Source: Aeromonas veronii (GTDB lineage: Bacteria > Pseudomonadota > Gammaproteobacteria > Enterobacterales > Aeromonadaceae). From it: DNA of 64,000 bases. The notes under the pieces are model-generated. The model was not told the DNA's origin and ran no database searches. It saw nothing but the letters and a program-made list of their open reading frames with translations. The stretch is taken from the NCBI RefSeq assembly GCF_040215105.1, contig NZ_CP157875.1, positions 4,324,501 through 4,388,500 of the forward strand, written 5' to 3'. Below are positions 1 to 10,784 of the stretch, piece after piece. A program made the translations under genes and the position numbers. Numbering within the stretch: the first letter of the stretch is position 1; each line of letters starts with the position of its first letter.

Positions 1-47
1 CGGCCCAACCGTCTGTGCTCGGGCCGAACGCCCAATGCCGGGCAATA

Positions 48-73
48 AAAAAGGAGGCCGAAGCCTCCTTTTT
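48..73 (-). terminator. Rho-independent terminator after pntB
   Basis: An 11-bp arm (AAAAAGGAGGC) and its complement are separated by a CGAA tetraloop, with an A run on one side and a T run on the other. It lies 15 bases beyond the pntB stop on the minus strand. The symmetry means it could also stop transcription entering from the left edge. Confidence 0.85.
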
Positions 74-88
74 CCATTCCGCTGACGC

Positions 89-1573
89 TTACAGCGCCTT
101 GAGGATCGCCTCGACGCTGGCCTTGGCATCGCCAAACAGCATCTGGGTATTTTCCTTGAAGAACAGCGGGTTCTGGACACCGGCGTAGCCAGTGTTCATG
201 GAGCGCTTGAAGCCGATGACGTTCTGCGCCTTCCACACTTCCAGCACCGGCATGCCGGCAATGGGGCTGCCCGGATCTTCCATGGCGGCCGGGTTGACGG
301 TGTCGTTCGCACCGATCACCAGCACCACGTCGGTATCGCTGAAGTCCTCGTTGATCTCGTCCATTTCCAGCACGATATCGTACGGGACCTTGGCTTCCGC
401 CAGCAGCACGTTCATGTGACCCGGCAGACGACCGGCCACCGGGTGGATGCCGAAGCGTACCTTGACGCCACGATCACGCAGCTTCTGGGTGATCTCGGCC
501 ACCGGATACTGAGCCTGTGCCACCGCCATGCCGTAGCCCGGGGTGATGATGACGGAGCTGGCGCTTTTCAGCATCTCGGCCACGTCTTCAGCATTGGTCT
601 CGCGGTATTCGCCCAGTTCCTGGTCGGCGGTGGAGGCCACGCCGTCGGAGCCGAAGCCACCGGCGATGACAGAGATGAAGGAGCGGTTCATCGCCTTGCA
701 CATGATGTAAGAGAGGATGGCACCGGAGGATCCCACCAGGGCACCGGTCACGATCAGCAGGTCGTTGGAGAGCATGAAGCCCGCCGCCGCCGCCGCCCAG
801 CCGGAGTAGGAGTTCAGCATGGAGACCACGACCGGCATGTCGGCGCCACCGATGGAGGCGACCAGGTGCCAACCGAACGCGAAGGCGATCAGGGTCATCA
901 GCAACAGGGCGAAGGTGGAGCCACCGGCGTTCACGAAGTGGATCATCAGCGCCAGCGACACGACCACGGCCAGCAGGTTCAGCTTGTGGCGATGGGGCAG
1001 TTGCAGCGGCTTGGAGGAGATGAGGCCACGCAGCTTGCCAAACGCAACGATGGAACCGGTAAAGGTCACGGCACCGATGAAGACGCCGAGGAAGACTTCC
1101 ACCAGGTGGATGTTCAGCATGGCGCCAGACAGGTGCTCGACCTGGGCGACACTGGCCGCCTGCTCGAACGCCGCCCGGGCTGCCGCCAGGGTGGCATCCA
1201 GGTTGGAACCGACGGAGACCACCACCTCGGCAGGGGCGGACGGGTGCAGGTCGATGAAGCTGTTGAAGCCCACCAGCACCGCCGCCATGCCCACGAAGCT
1301 GTGCAGCACGGCCACCAGCTCGGGCATCTCGGTCATCTCGACCTTGAGTGCCAGCCGCACGCCGATGGCGCCGCCGATGACCATGGCCAGGATGATCCAG
1401 TGCACGCCACTGGTTTCCGGGTTGAAGACGGTGGCGAGCAGGGCGATGGCCATCCCCGCGATACCGAACAGGTTGCCATGCTTGGCCGTCTCTTGCTTCG
1501 ACAGTCCCGCGAGACTGAGGATGAAGAGCACGGCGGCAACGATATAGGATGCTGTTACCAGTCCTTGAGACAC
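89..1573 (-). CDS. pntB: NAD(P) transhydrogenase subunit beta
   Basis: Membrane subunit of the proton-translocating transhydrogenase, which transfers hydride from NADH to NADP+ using the proton gradient. The N-terminal part is a run of hydrophobic helices. The C-terminal domain carries the NADP(H)-binding stretch [15 protein letters not shown] and the conserved [13 protein letters not shown]. At 494 residues it is about 30 longer than the enteric protein as I recall it. The extra residues sit around 115-150, between the third and fourth helices, in an Ala/Glu-rich loop ([19 protein letters not shown]). pntA lies 11 bases upstream on the same strand, so the two form an operon. Confidence 0.97.
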   Translation of the reverse strand: MSQGLVTASYIVAAVLFILSLAGLSKQETAKHGNLFGIAGMAIALLATVFNPETSGVHWIILAMVIGGAIGVRLALKVEMTEMPELVAVLHSFVGMAAVLVGFNSFIDLHPSAPAEVVVSVGSNLDATLAAARAAFEQAASVAQVEHLSGAMLNIHLVEVFLGVFIGAVTFTGSIVAFGKLRGLISSKPLQLPHRHKLNLLAVVVSLALMIHFVNAGGSTFALLLMTLIAFAFGWHLVASIGGADMPVVVSMLNSYSGWAAAAAGFMLSNDLLIVTGALVGSSGAILSYIMCKAMNRSFISVIAGGFGSDGVASTADQELGEYRETNAEDVAEMLKSASSVIITPGYGMAVAQAQYPVAEITQKLRDRGVKVRFGIHPVAGRLPGHMNVLLAEAKVPYDIVLEMDEINEDFSDTDVVLVIGANDTVNPAAMEDPGSPIAGMPVLEVWKAQNVIGFKRSMNTGYAGVQNPLFFKENTQMLFGDAKASVEAILKAL

Positions 1574-1584
1574 GTTAAACCCCC

Positions 1585-3111
1585 TTAATCCTTACGGAAC
1601 ATCTTCAGCATGCGCTGAGTAACGGTGAAGCCACCGAAGATGTTGATACTGGCAATCAGCACGGCGATAAAGGCCAACACGGTGACCAGGGTCGACCCTT
1701 GCCCTATCTGCAGCAGAGCACCGACCACGATGATGCCGGAGATGGCATTGGTGACCGACATCAGCGGCGTGTGCAGGGAGTGGGAGACGTTCCACACCAC
1801 GTAGTAACCGACCACGCAAGCCAGGATGAAGACGGTGAAGTGGGAGAGGAAGGCGGCAGGGGCCACCGCAGCCACCCAACCGAAGGCGGCGATGCCGAGG
1901 GCACCGAACACGAACTTCTTGTTGGAGGGTTTCTTCTCTTCAACCTTCTTCGGCGCAGCCTTGGCGGCCGGCTTCTGGGGAGCGGCGGAGACGGAGATCG
2001 CGGGGGGCGGGAAGGTCACTTCACCGGCCTGGATCACCGTCATGTTGCGCTGGACCACGTCCTCGAAGTCGATGGCAACGTTGCCGTCCTTCTCCTTGCA
2101 CATCAGCTTCATCAGGTTGACCAGGTTGGTCCCGTAGAGCTGGGAGGATTGGGCAGGCAGACGACCCGGCAGGTCGGTGTAACCGATCACCTTGACGCCG
2201 TTCGGGGTGACGAACAGCTCGGTCGGCACCGTGTATTCGCAGTTGCCGCCGGTGGCGGCCGCGAGATCCACGATCACCGAACCCGGCTTCATGCTGTCCA
2301 CCATCTCTTTGGTGATGAGCTTGGGAGCAGGGCGGCCCGGGATCAGGGCGGTGGTGATGATGATGTCCACTTCCTTGGCCTGCTGGGCGAACAGCTCCAT
2401 CTCGGCCTTGATGAACTCATCGGACATGACCTTGGCGTAACCGTCGCTGGAGGCGCCATCTTCGCCGCCGAAGTCCAGCTTGAGGAACTCGCCACCCATG
2501 GACTCGATCTGCTCTGCCACTTCCAGACGGGTGTCGAAGGCACGCACGATGGCGCCGAGGGAACCGGCGGTCCCGATGGCGGCCAGACCGGCCACGCCGG
2601 CACCGATCACCAGTACCTTGGCAGGGGGAACCTTGCCAGCGGCGGTGATCTGACCGGTGAAGAAGCGACCAAACTGATGGGCGGCTTCGACCACGGCGCG
2701 ATAGCCACCGATGTTGGCCATGGAGGAGAGGGCATCCAGGGACTGGGCACGGGAGATCCGCGGCACCATGTCCATCGCCATCACATTGATGTTGCGCGCG
2801 GACAGCTTCTCGACCAGCTCGGGGTTCTGGGCGGGCCAGATGAAGCTCACCAGGGTGGCGCCATCCTTAATTTCTGCGATCTCGGCGTCGGTCGGCGCAT
2901 TGACCTTGAAGATGAGGTCGGCTTGCCAGACGCTCGGCACCACGCTGGCACCGGCAGCCTCGAAGGCGGCATCATCGAAGCTGGCCAGCTGGCCGGCACC
3001 GGCCTCGATGGCAACCTCGAAGCCGAGCTTTTTCAGCTGCTCGACGGTGGCCGGGGTCGCTGCGACCCGGGTCTCACCGGCGAGACTCTCTCTCGGTATT
3101 CCAATCTGCAT
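1585..3111 (-). CDS. pntA: NAD(P) transhydrogenase subunit alpha
   Basis: NAD(H)-binding subunit of the inner-membrane transhydrogenase; 508 residues. The ATG at 3111 gives the family-typical start MQIGIPRES; the in-frame extension to 3138 has no homology and is not used. An AGGGA element precedes this ATG. The N-terminal alanine-dehydrogenase-like domain contains the Rossmann motif [17 protein letters not shown] (about residues 165-185). A Lys/Ala/Pro linker (about 375-395) leads to four membrane helices at the C-terminus. It is followed directly by pntB. Length and domain order match the enteric PntA. Confidence 0.97.
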   Translation of the reverse strand: MQIGIPRESLAGETRVAATPATVEQLKKLGFEVAIEAGAGQLASFDDAAFEAAGASVVPSVWQADLIFKVNAPTDAEIAEIKDGATLVSFIWPAQNPELVEKLSARNINVMAMDMVPRISRAQSLDALSSMANIGGYRAVVEAAHQFGRFFTGQITAAGKVPPAKVLVIGAGVAGLAAIGTAGSLGAIVRAFDTRLEVAEQIESMGGEFLKLDFGGEDGASSDGYAKVMSDEFIKAEMELFAQQAKEVDIIITTALIPGRPAPKLITKEMVDSMKPGSVIVDLAAATGGNCEYTVPTELFVTPNGVKVIGYTDLPGRLPAQSSQLYGTNLVNLMKLMCKEKDGNVAIDFEDVVQRNMTVIQAGEVTFPPPAISVSAAPQKPAAKAAPKKVEEKKPSNKKFVFGALGIAAFGWVAAVAPAAFLSHFTVFILACVVGYYVVWNVSHSLHTPLMSVTNAISGIIVVGALLQIGQGSTLVTVLAFIAVLIASINIFGGFTVTQRMLKMFRKD

Positions 3112-3618
3112 GACTATTCCCTGATGGTTAATAAACAATCATTGCCCAGTCTCTCATGTCTGAGCAGACAAGGCATGACCAAAGTACAGGTCACGGGCCC
3201 TTTGTTATGAAAATCAGCAGGCTTTACCTCAACCTCCTGTCATGGTCAGGCCCCCGCTTTTCAGGCGCGAAGGTGATTAGTATCAAATTTTGGAGTTTTA
3301 TTACAACCGCAGCCCGGACGGCGTCGGTACAGAATTCAGCCCAACCCGACCCATGATTAAAAAAAACAAACTAAATTAGCGACTTATACCAGCAAAAAGC
3401 ACCAAAAAAAGTGATCCAACCAGTCAAAAAAAATGTTTAACCGGCCCTCTATCTTAGCGTTTTTTGTTCTTACGAAATCTGCCGTTGGCGCATGGGATGA
3501 GACGAAGCGGAAAAAAGTAACCGTTTTGTAACGAGAACGGGGCCGCTTCCCCGCCCACAGGCTGAGGAAGGGCCCCGCTATACATAGCCGAGTGGCACTG
3601 GCAGTAGCTGGGCGCCGC
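3112..3618. other. Intergenic region upstream of pntA, no gene seen
   Basis: A 507-base gap between the pntA start and the yqhD end, both on the minus strand. The part at 3280-3480 is clearly AT-rich against the surrounding GC-rich DNA and probably holds the pntAB promoter. A GC-rich imperfect hairpin near 3540-3580 could end yqhD transcription but has no adjacent T run. The short ORFs here have no recognisable protein features. Confidence 0.5.
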
Positions 3619-4782
3619 TTACCAGGCAGCCTCATAAATATGCTTGCTCTGGGCAAGATCGATGTCGCCGTGCTCACCCAGGCTGGTCATGCCGTGCTCT
3701 TCCAGCTTGGCCAGCAGGGTATCGATGCCCGCATCCGCCAGACCATAGTCCCGCAGGCGGGTCTTGATCCCCATCCGCTCGAAGAAGTCGCGGGTGGCTT
3801 TGATGGCGCCGTCGATGCGCTCTTCCTCGGTGCCACTGCGCAGATCCCAGACTCGCTCGGCGTATTGCAGCAGCTTGGCATGTTTCTGCTCACGCTTGGC
3901 CTGCAGCAGGGCCGGCAGCACTACCGCCAGGGTCTGGGCGTGATCCAGGCCGTGCAGGGCGGTGATCTCGTGGCCCAGCATGTGGGTCGCCCAGTCTTGC
4001 GGCACGCCGGCACCGATCAGGCCGTTCAGGGCCAGGGTGGCGCTCCACATGATGTTGGCACGCACGTCGTAGTTTTCCGGCTCCACCAGCGCCTTGGGAC
4101 CTTCCTCGGCCAGGGTCAGCAGCAGGCCTTCGGCGAAGCGATCCTGCACCTTGGCGTCGACCGGGAAGGTGAGGTACTGCTCCAGGGTGTGGATGAAGGC
4201 ATCCACCACGCCGTTGGCGACCTGACGGGCCGGCAGGGTATAGGTCAGCACGGGATCCAGCACGGCGAAGCGCGGCATCACGAAGGGGGAGAAGAAGTGC
4301 TGCTTGTCACCACTGCTCTTGCGGGTGATGACGGCGCCCATGTTCATCTCGGAGCCGGTGGCCGGCAGGGTCAGCACGGCGCCGAGGGGGATGGCGGAAG
4401 CCACCTCACCGCCAACGGTCTCGAGGATGTGCCAGGGGTCTTTGGCCAGATCGTAGTGGGCGGCGGCGGCGATGAACTTGGTGCCGTCCAGCACGGAGCC
4501 ACCACCGACCGCCAGCAGGAAGTCGACCTTCTCGGCGCGGGCCAGCTCGACGGCGCCCATCAGGGTCTCATAGGTGGGGTTCGGCTCGATGCCGCCGAAT
4601 TCGAACAGGGTCATGCCCGCCAGATCCTGCTTGATCTGGGCCAGCAGGCCGCTGCGCACCACGCTGCCACCACCGTAGGTGATGAGGATGCGGGCGTCCT
4701 GGGGGAGCTGCTCGCGCAGATGGGCGACCTGGCCCTTGCCGAACAACACCTTGGTCGGAGTGTGCAGAGTGAAGTTGTACAT
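3619..4782 (-). CDS. yqhD: Iron-containing alcohol dehydrogenase, YqhD type
   Basis: NADPH-dependent aldehyde reductase of the group III metal-dependent alcohol dehydrogenases; 387 residues, the usual YqhD length. It opens MYNFTLHTPTKVLFGKGQ. It shows the nucleotide-binding GGGSV (twice: YGGGSVVRSG and VGGGSVLDGTKF) and the metal-site region containing GHEITALHGLDHAQTL. In enterics YqhD detoxifies short-chain and reactive aldehydes such as methylglyoxal and is activated by YqhC. The divergent AraC-family gene at 4923 fits that pairing. The start has an AGAGGT ribosome site. Confidence 0.93.
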   Translation of the reverse strand: MYNFTLHTPTKVLFGKGQVAHLREQLPQDARILITYGGGSVVRSGLLAQIKQDLAGMTLFEFGGIEPNPTYETLMGAVELARAEKVDFLLAVGGGSVLDGTKFIAAAAHYDLAKDPWHILETVGGEVASAIPLGAVLTLPATGSEMNMGAVITRKSSGDKQHFFSPFVMPRFAVLDPVLTYTLPARQVANGVVDAFIHTLEQYLTFPVDAKVQDRFAEGLLLTLAEEGPKALVEPENYDVRANIMWSATLALNGLIGAGVPQDWATHMLGHEITALHGLDHAQTLAVVLPALLQAKREQKHAKLLQYAERVWDLRSGTEEERIDGAIKATRDFFERMGIKTRLRDYGLADAGIDTLLAKLEEHGMTSLGEHGDIDLAQSKHIYEAAW

Positions 4783-4922
4783 TGGGATTACCTCTGGATG
4801 GCTGCGCGGCCTGGCCGCAAAATGATGATTGCATTTTTCTACAGTCAGACCTTACCATCAAGGCAACATTCTGCAGATTGCTTGCCTATTTCTGCAAACA
4901 TTGAAATTTACCTGGAGTACCT

Positions 4923-5825
4923 ATGTCCGACCGCTACGCCGACCTCGCCGCCCGGCTGACCCGCCACGTGGCGGCCCCGGGCATCACTCCCTCCCCGGTC
5001 TCCCAGGTCAATCTCATCTACACCACCGAGCCCCACGGCCGCCTGCCGGTGCTCTACCAGCCGCGGATGATAGTGATCTTGCAGGGCCACAAGGTGGGCT
5101 ACCTGGCGGATCAGGTGTTTCGCTACGATCCCAGCCATTACCTGCTGATGACCCTGCCCCTGCCCTGCGAGTGCGAGTGTTTCGCCTCCCCCGAGCAGCC
5201 CCTCATCGGCTTCTCCCTGGAGATCAACGTGGCCACCCTGCAGGAGCTGCTGCTGGAACTGGGGGACAATCTGCCGCCCCCGCCGCCCCAGAAGAGCGGC
5301 GTGCTGGCGGTGCCCCTCTCGGAGCAGATGTTCTGCGCCGCCGAGCGACTCATCGACCTGATGGACAAGCCCCATCACGCCCGGGTGCTGGGGCCCCAGA
5401 CGGTACGGGAGATGCTGTTCTACGCCCTGCACGAGGGGGGCGGCCCGGCCCTGCAAGCCCTGGCCAACCGCCACAACCACATGGGGCAGATCGCCCGCGT
5501 GCTGCGGCTCATCGAGCAGCGCTACGCCGACACCCTGACCATGGAGGAGCTGGCGCGGGAGGTGAACATGAGCGTGTCCGCCTTCCATCACCACTTCAAG
5601 GCGGTCACCGCCACCTCGCCCCTGCAGTACATCAAGTCGTTCCGGCTGCACAAGGCGCGGATGATGATGCTGCACGACGGCATCAAGGCCGGGGCGGCGG
5701 CGGCCCGGGTCGGCTACGAGAGCGGCTCCCAGTTCAGCCGGGAGTACAAGCGCTTCTTCGGCAGCACCCCCACGGATCAGGCCTCCCGCTTTCGGGACGG
5801 GCAACTGCGCATCATGGAGGGGTGA
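4923..5825 (+). CDS. yqhC: AraC-family regulator, YqhC-like
   Basis: A 300-residue transcription factor with an N-terminal AraC_N-type cupin-like domain (about 15-170) and a C-terminal double helix-turn-helix (about 200-295). The HTH region includes MEELAREVNMSVSAFHHHFK and RVGYESGSQFSREYKRFFG. It is divergent from yqhD across 140 bases. In enterics YqhC senses electrophilic aldehydes and activates yqhD; the same role is inferred here from gene order and domain architecture. ATG 4923 is preceded by a TGGAG ribosome site. Confidence 0.85.
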   Translation: MSDRYADLAARLTRHVAAPGITPSPVSQVNLIYTTEPHGRLPVLYQPRMIVILQGHKVGYLADQVFRYDPSHYLLMTLPLPCECECFASPEQPLIGFSLEINVATLQELLLELGDNLPPPPPQKSGVLAVPLSEQMFCAAERLIDLMDKPHHARVLGPQTVREMLFYALHEGGGPALQALANRHNHMGQIARVLRLIEQRYADTLTMEELAREVNMSVSAFHHHFKAVTATSPLQYIKSFRLHKARMMMLHDGIKAGAAAARVGYESGSQFSREYKRFFGSTPTDQASRFRDGQLRIMEG

Positions 5826-5971
5826 TTTCCTTGTCCACGGTCATCGCCGGGATCCCGAATGGCCGTGGCTAACTTTCATGCGCGGAGTCCCTCTGGCAGC
5901 GCCACAGGGCCGGATGAGTACCCATTATTCATCCGGTGCATGCGGTTGCAGTTTCCATTCTCACCATGAAT

Positions 5972-5993
5972 AAAGGCGGCCTGTGCCGCCTTT
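5972..5993. terminator. Hairpin between convergent yqhC and chemoreceptor gene
   Basis: AAAGGCGGC and GCCGCCTTT flank a CTGT loop. T tracts are short on both strands. It sits between two converging genes, where a shared terminator is expected. Confidence 0.6.
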
Positions 5994-6014
5994 GTGATCG
6001 TCGTGACGCCCCGT

Positions 6015-7904
6015 TCAGAGCCGGAAGCGGCCAATCTCCTGCTCCAGTCGCTCGGTCAATCCCTTGAGGGTCGCCGCCTGCTTCGCTTCTTCCCGCGCCT
6101 GCTCCGCCAGCTCCTGTGAGACGTGGCGGATGTTCTCGGTGTTGCGGCTGATCTCGCCGGTGACCGAAGTCTGCTCCTCCGCCGCCGCCGCAATCTGGGT
6201 CGCCATGTCGCTGATGGTACCGATGGCCTCGTTGATCTGGCCGAGGCTCTGGTTCGCCGCTTCGGCATCCTCCACGCTGGTGCCCGCCAGCTGACGGCTG
6301 CTCTCCATGCCGCTGACGGCACGGCGGGTGGTCTGCTGCAGCGCCTCTATCATCTGCTGGATCTCGGCGGTGGAGTCATGGGTGCGCCGCGACAGCACCC
6401 TCACCTCGTCCGCCACCACCGCAAAGCCGCGCCCCTGCTCCCCGGCCCGGGCCGCCTCGATGGCGGCGTTCAGGGCCAGCAGATTGGTCTGCTCGGCGAT
6501 GCCGCTGATGGTGGCCAGGATGCCGCTGATCTTCTGGGCATGGGCGTCGAGTTCATGAATGGTCTGGCTGGCATCGGCGACCTCATCGGCGAGGCTCGTG
6601 ATGCTGCGCTGGCTCTGGCCGACCTGGGACTGGCCCGCCACCGCGAGGTGCACCGCCTCCCCGGAGGTGGTGGCGGCAAACTCGGCGTTGCCGGCGATCT
6701 CCTGGGTGGCGGAGGCCATCTCGGTCACCGCGGTGGCCACCATCACGATCTCGTCCTGCTGCTGGCGCACCCGCTCGCTGCGGGACTCGGCACCCCGGGC
6801 CTGGGCGCGGGACTGATCCGCCAGTTCGATGGTCACCTCCCGCAGGCGGCTGACGATGCCGTGCAACCTGGCCACGAACTGGTTGAAGCTCTGGGCGAGC
6901 TGGCCCACCTCGTCCTGGCTGCGGGTGGCGATCTGCACCGTCAGATCCCCCTCCCCGTGGGCGATGTCGGCCAGCGCCTTCGACACCCGGCCGAGATCGG
7001 CGAACAGGTAGTTGAAGGTGGCGATGAGCAGGGCGCTGAACAGCAGCAGGAGCACCAGTGTCAGCCCCACCAGCTGCCACAGCAGGGTGGCGAAGGGCGC
7101 CTCCAGCACATCCTGGTACATCACCATGGCCAGCAGCCAGTCGGTACCGGGCACCGCCTGTACCGACAGCAGCACGGCGCGGCCGTCGATGGTGGCCGGG
7201 TGCAGCTCGCCGCTCTGGCTCCAGCTCGTCAGGGCCGCCCCCGAGAGATCCGGTGCCAGCTCGGCCACCTGCTTGAGGGCCAGCTCCTTCTGGGGGTGGC
7301 CGACGATGAGGCCGGTGCGGTCCAGCAGCATGGCATAGCCCTCCCCCTGCACCTTCATGGCCAGCACCTCGTCGATGAGGGCATCCAGGGAGAGATCCGC
7401 CCCGACGGTACCGATCACCTGACCCTGATGCAGCACGGGTTCGGCCAGGGTCACCACCATCTGCTGCATGGTCACGCTCACATAGGGCGGGGTGACGATG
7501 AACTTGCCCGCCTTGACCGCGTTCTGGTACCAGGGGCGGGCGCGCGGGTCATAGTTGGCGGTGTTGAGAGAAGGGTCATGACGGGTCATCTGCCCGTCGC
7601 TGCCACCGAAGTAGGTGAGCCCGAAGCCGCCGGAGGTGCGGGTCTGCAGCAGATGGGGAACCAGGGTCGCCTGCGGGTTCTCGGCGATGACGGCGGCCAG
7701 GGCATCCACCGCGTGCTTGCGGTCCTCCATCCAGTTGCCGATGGCCACCCCGTGGGCATGACCGTAGTTGACGGCCTCGCTCCGGATGGCCTCCAGGGTA
7801 CGGGACTTGAGGGTCTGGAAGGCGACCACGCCGAGCAACGCCGCCATCAACAGCACTACCCCCAGGCTGGTCGCGAGCAGCTTGCCGCGCAACGAGAGTG
7901 TCAT
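6015..7904 (-). CDS. Methyl-accepting chemotaxis protein with dCache-type sensor
   Basis: A 629-residue transmembrane chemoreceptor. A first membrane helix (about 10-30) is followed by a roughly 250-residue periplasmic region with Cache features ([16 protein letters not shown], then [15 protein letters not shown]). A second helix (about 280-305), a HAMP domain and the cytoplasmic signalling domain follow. The hairpin tip contains [20 protein letters not shown], the contact site for CheA/CheW. The ligand cannot be assigned; dCache receptors usually bind amino acids, amines or organic acids. No chemotaxis kinase genes are nearby, so it feeds a pathway encoded elsewhere. Confidence 0.93.
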   Translation of the reverse strand: MTLSLRGKLLATSLGVVLLMAALLGVVAFQTLKSRTLEAIRSEAVNYGHAHGVAIGNWMEDRKHAVDALAAVIAENPQATLVPHLLQTRTSGGFGLTYFGGSDGQMTRHDPSLNTANYDPRARPWYQNAVKAGKFIVTPPYVSVTMQQMVVTLAEPVLHQGQVIGTVGADLSLDALIDEVLAMKVQGEGYAMLLDRTGLIVGHPQKELALKQVAELAPDLSGAALTSWSQSGELHPATIDGRAVLLSVQAVPGTDWLLAMVMYQDVLEAPFATLLWQLVGLTLVLLLLFSALLIATFNYLFADLGRVSKALADIAHGEGDLTVQIATRSQDEVGQLAQSFNQFVARLHGIVSRLREVTIELADQSRAQARGAESRSERVRQQQDEIVMVATAVTEMASATQEIAGNAEFAATTSGEAVHLAVAGQSQVGQSQRSITSLADEVADASQTIHELDAHAQKISGILATISGIAEQTNLLALNAAIEAARAGEQGRGFAVVADEVRVLSRRTHDSTAEIQQMIEALQQTTRRAVSGMESSRQLAGTSVEDAEAANQSLGQINEAIGTISDMATQIAAAAEEQTSVTGEISRNTENIRHVSQELAEQAREEAKQAATLKGLTERLEQEIGRFRL

Positions 7905-8033
7905 GACTACAGATCCTTGTGGTGACGGGAGGCAGAGATACCTCCATCTTGGTAGGACTATCGGCGCTGACGGGGCAGGACTTTAGTGAATCTGATCTAT
8001 TTATTGATAATTTTCCGCATACTGTACTGCCGA

Positions 8034-8957
8034 TCACGCTTCTGGCTCTGCCTCCTGCTGCCGCAGACCGGCGCCTCCCAGTTCACTCAGCAGCAGATCC
8101 AGCAGGGCTGGCGGGCGCTCCCCGTGCCAGGCCAGCGCCGTGGTGACCACCTGCACCTCCCCCGCCAGGGGGCGGATCACCACGTTGGCCGGGGCGCTCT
8201 TGTGCAGGGTCTCCGGCACCAGGGCCACCCCCTGGCCGCAGCCGACGAAGGCAACCTGTGAGGCCACGGTGCGCGCCTCGTGCAGCACCCGGGGGGCGAA
8301 CCCCGCCTCGTGGCAGCAGGCCATCAGGGTATCGAAATAAGCCGGGTTGAGGGCCCGGGGGAACAACACGAACGGCTCCTCCGCCAGGGCGGCGAGGGGC
8401 ACCGCCGCGTCCTGCGCCAACGGATGGGTGGCAGGCAGCGCCACCGCCAGCCGATCCTGCTTCAGGGGGCGCCCCCTGATGCTCCCCTCGTCCCGCCCGG
8501 CCAGCCGCACCAGCGCCAGATCCAGTTCGCCGCTCTCCAGCGCCGGGATGGCATCGGCGCTGTCTATCTCCCGCACCGAGACGGTGACGCCGGGGTGGCT
8601 CAGCTTGAGCCGCTCGATCACCGCCGGCAGTTCATCCAGCATGGCGGAGGTGATGGCCCCGATGGTCAGCAATCCCACCTGACCCGATGCTGCCTCCCGC
8701 ACCGCCAGCTCCAGATGCTCCAGCTGATCCGCCAGCCGCCGCACCGCGGGCAGGATGGCCTGCCCCGCAGGGGTGAGCTGCACGCCCTTGGGGGTGCGAT
8801 CGAACAGCTTCACCCGCAGGGCGTGCTCCAGCACCTTGATCTGCTCGGTCAGGGGCGGCTGGGTCATGCCGAGACGGCGGGCGGCGCGGCCGAAATGGCG
8901 CTCCTCGGCCACCGCCAGAAACAGCCAGAGATGGCGGACGAGTCGGAAGTTGATCAT
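8034..8957 (-). CDS. LysR-family transcriptional regulator
   Basis: A 307-residue LysR-type regulator. The N-terminal winged HTH contains FGRAARRLGMTQPPLTEQIK (about 22-42). The effector-binding domain fills the rest and resembles the CbbR/CatR-like class (LTIGAITSAMLDELP at about 97). It is divergent from a LysE-family exporter across 107 bases, the usual arrangement in which the regulator controls the neighbouring transporter and itself. The effector is unknown. Confidence 0.88.
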   Translation of the reverse strand: MINFRLVRHLWLFLAVAEERHFGRAARRLGMTQPPLTEQIKVLEHALRVKLFDRTPKGVQLTPAGQAILPAVRRLADQLEHLELAVREAASGQVGLLTIGAITSAMLDELPAVIERLKLSHPGVTVSVREIDSADAIPALESGELDLALVRLAGRDEGSIRGRPLKQDRLAVALPATHPLAQDAAVPLAALAEEPFVLFPRALNPAYFDTLMACCHEAGFAPRVLHEARTVASQVAFVGCGQGVALVPETLHKSAPANVVIRPLAGEVQVVTTALAWHGERPPALLDLLLSELGGAGLRQQEAEPEA

Positions 8958-9064
8958 GGTCGATAGCCTGTTCGAATCGGGTCGTTACTTTCTTTGGATT
9001 TTACGTATAGGTGGCGCCTCACAACAATGGCGATCACCTCTCGCAACGCGGCACAGGAAGCGCA

Positions 9065-9661
9065 GTGCAACTCTACCTCATGTTTCTCACCCTGGCGGGG
9101 CTCACCATACTGAGCCCGGGCCCCAGCACCCTCAAGTCCCTCACCAATGCCCTCAACCACGGCCTGGGGGCGGCCCTGGTCGGCATGCTTGGCCTCACCT
9201 GCGGGGTGCTCGGGGTGGCCATCCTCTCCGCCACCAGCCTGGGCGTGCTCATCGCCACCTCCCCCACCGCCTTCCAGTGGGTGCGCTACGGCGGCGTACT
9301 CTACCTGGCCTGGCTCGGGGTGAAGTTGTGGCGCAGCGTCCCCCGCCCCCTCGGTGAGGTGCCACCGACCGCCCGTCGCCATCTGTTTCTGGAGGGGGTC
9401 ATGCTGCAATTCACGAATCCCAATGCGCTGATCTTCTTCCTATCCATACTGCCCCAGTTTATCGACCACCAGCGGGCCTATCTGCCACAGTTTGTGCTAC
9501 TGGTTTCCAGTTTCTGTCTGCTGATGATGGGGGTCCACGGCGGCTACATCCTCTCGGCCCGCAAGGCGCGGCGCTGGCTGCAGGGGGGCGGCGGGCGCTG
9601 GATCAACCGCATCAGCGCCCTCGCCTTCCTGCTGCTCGCCCTGGTGCTGCTGCGGGGCTGA
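9065..9661 (+). CDS. LysE/RhtB-family amino-acid exporter
   Basis: A 198-residue inner-membrane protein with about six hydrophobic helices and the family motif LTILSPGPSTLKSLTNAL near the N-terminus. The GTG at 9065 is chosen because an AGGAAG ribosome site (9055-9060) lies just before it; upstream in-frame codons encode a polar, non-conserved stretch. Family members export amino acids such as lysine, threonine or homoserine. The substrate here is unknown. The divergent LysR gene at 8034-8957 is the likely regulator. Confidence 0.85.
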   Translation: MQLYLMFLTLAGLTILSPGPSTLKSLTNALNHGLGAALVGMLGLTCGVLGVAILSATSLGVLIATSPTAFQWVRYGGVLYLAWLGVKLWRSVPRPLGEVPPTARRHLFLEGVMLQFTNPNALIFFLSILPQFIDHQRAYLPQFVLLVSSFCLLMMGVHGGYILSARKARRWLQGGGGRWINRISALAFLLLALVLLRG

Positions 9662-9742
9662 CCGCACCCGCCATCCCGGGTTGCGCGCACCGGGTCGACG
9701 CAGCGTGACCGCGGCGTCAAACGGTCCGGTGCGCGATGCCTG

Positions 9743-10564
9743 CTATTGGCCGAGGTAGCGCTCGCTCTCCTCGAAGAACTCCGCAAGGGCCCACCACATC
9801 AGCACCGGGTTCGAATACATGGGGAAGTGGCCACAGCGAGGGATCTCGGTCAGCCTGACTCCGGCCTGCGACAGCGCCCCGAGATAAGAGAGATGGGCGT
9901 TCTGTTCCCCGTACATGAAGTGCCGGGGGCACGGCAGGGCGAGGAACTTGCCGAGCAGATCCCCCTCATCGCTGTGCTGCACCATGGAGCGGAAGATGGG
10001 CCGCACCGCCCCGCTACGCACCTTGTGCTGCAGGCTGGCGGCGTAAAGGGCGCTCGCCATGTCCCGGCCGTGGCGGGTGCGCGCGATGAAGTCGGCGAAG
10101 AAGGCCTCGTCACTCTCTGCCGGATGGGCGTGCACCTGGCGGCTCAGGAAGCAATCCTCCGGTGCCAGGTTGCCCTCGATGCTGGTGAGGCTGAGCACCC
10201 GCTCGGGATGGCGATGGGCCAGCAGCAGGGCAGTCAGCCCGCCCATGGAGTGACCCACCAGATGGAAGCGCTCGAACCCCTTGCTCTCTGTCATCCGCAC
10301 AGCAATCTGCACCAGCAGATCCAGATCGATGCGGGCCGGGACGTCGATGGTGGAGGCGCCACAGCCCGGTGCATCCCAGGCGAGGAAGGGTCTCTCCTCG
10401 AAATCGGGATGGTGGACGAGATCGGCGTAATCCTCCTTGGTGGAGCCGAAACCGTGCAGGAAGACGACGGGGGCGCGCAGGCCGGGGCGGCCGATGGCGG
10501 CGATCTCGAGCCGCGCCTCCCCCAGTTGCAGGGGTTGGGTCCATTCGGTGAAGCGGGGGGACAT
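9743..10564 (-). CDS. Alpha/beta hydrolase
   Basis: A 273-residue alpha/beta-fold hydrolase. The oxyanion region is VVFLHGFGSTKEDY (about 33-46). The nucleophile elbow GHSMGG places the catalytic serine near residue 105. Likely acid and histidine partners fall in the C-terminal third, with the RCGHFP histidine at about 250. AGGAG precedes the ATG. No signal peptide is visible, so it is probably cytoplasmic. The substrate is not predictable from sequence and the neighbours give no pathway. Confidence 0.85.
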   Translation of the reverse strand: MSPRFTEWTQPLQLGEARLEIAAIGRPGLRAPVVFLHGFGSTKEDYADLVHHPDFEERPFLAWDAPGCGASTIDVPARIDLDLLVQIAVRMTESKGFERFHLVGHSMGGLTALLLAHRHPERVLSLTSIEGNLAPEDCFLSRQVHAHPAESDEAFFADFIARTRHGRDMASALYAASLQHKVRSGAVRPIFRSMVQHSDEGDLLGKFLALPCPRHFMYGEQNAHLSYLGALSQAGVRLTEIPRCGHFPMYSNPVLMWWALAEFFEESERYLGQ

Positions 10565-10741
10565 GGGATCTCCTGTGAGTGAGCCGGATGGCGGCCCCCG
10601 ATTATGGCCAGCCCGGCCCGCCCGGTGAATTTTGATCAGCGTATCGGCACCATTCGCTCAGGCTATGGGGATGGGGCCATTGATTCGATTGGCCAGGGTG
10701 TCATGCCCCGAATGATGCCACCCCCCTCTGTTTCGCCCATG

Positions 10742-10764
10742 AAAAAGGCCGCCAGATGGCGGCC
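10742..10764 (-). terminator. Terminator after the decarboxylase-like gene
   Basis: GGCCGCC and GGCGGCC arms flank a four-base loop, followed on the minus strand by five Ts. It lies 20 bases past the stop of the minus-strand gene at 10785-12155. Confidence 0.8.
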
Positions 10765-10784
10765 TAATGGCGTTCGGGACGGCG

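Noticed and set aside
3156..3356. 66-codon ORF upstream of pntA
   Set aside because: It overlaps the expected pntA promoter and has no ribosome site or similarity to known proteins.
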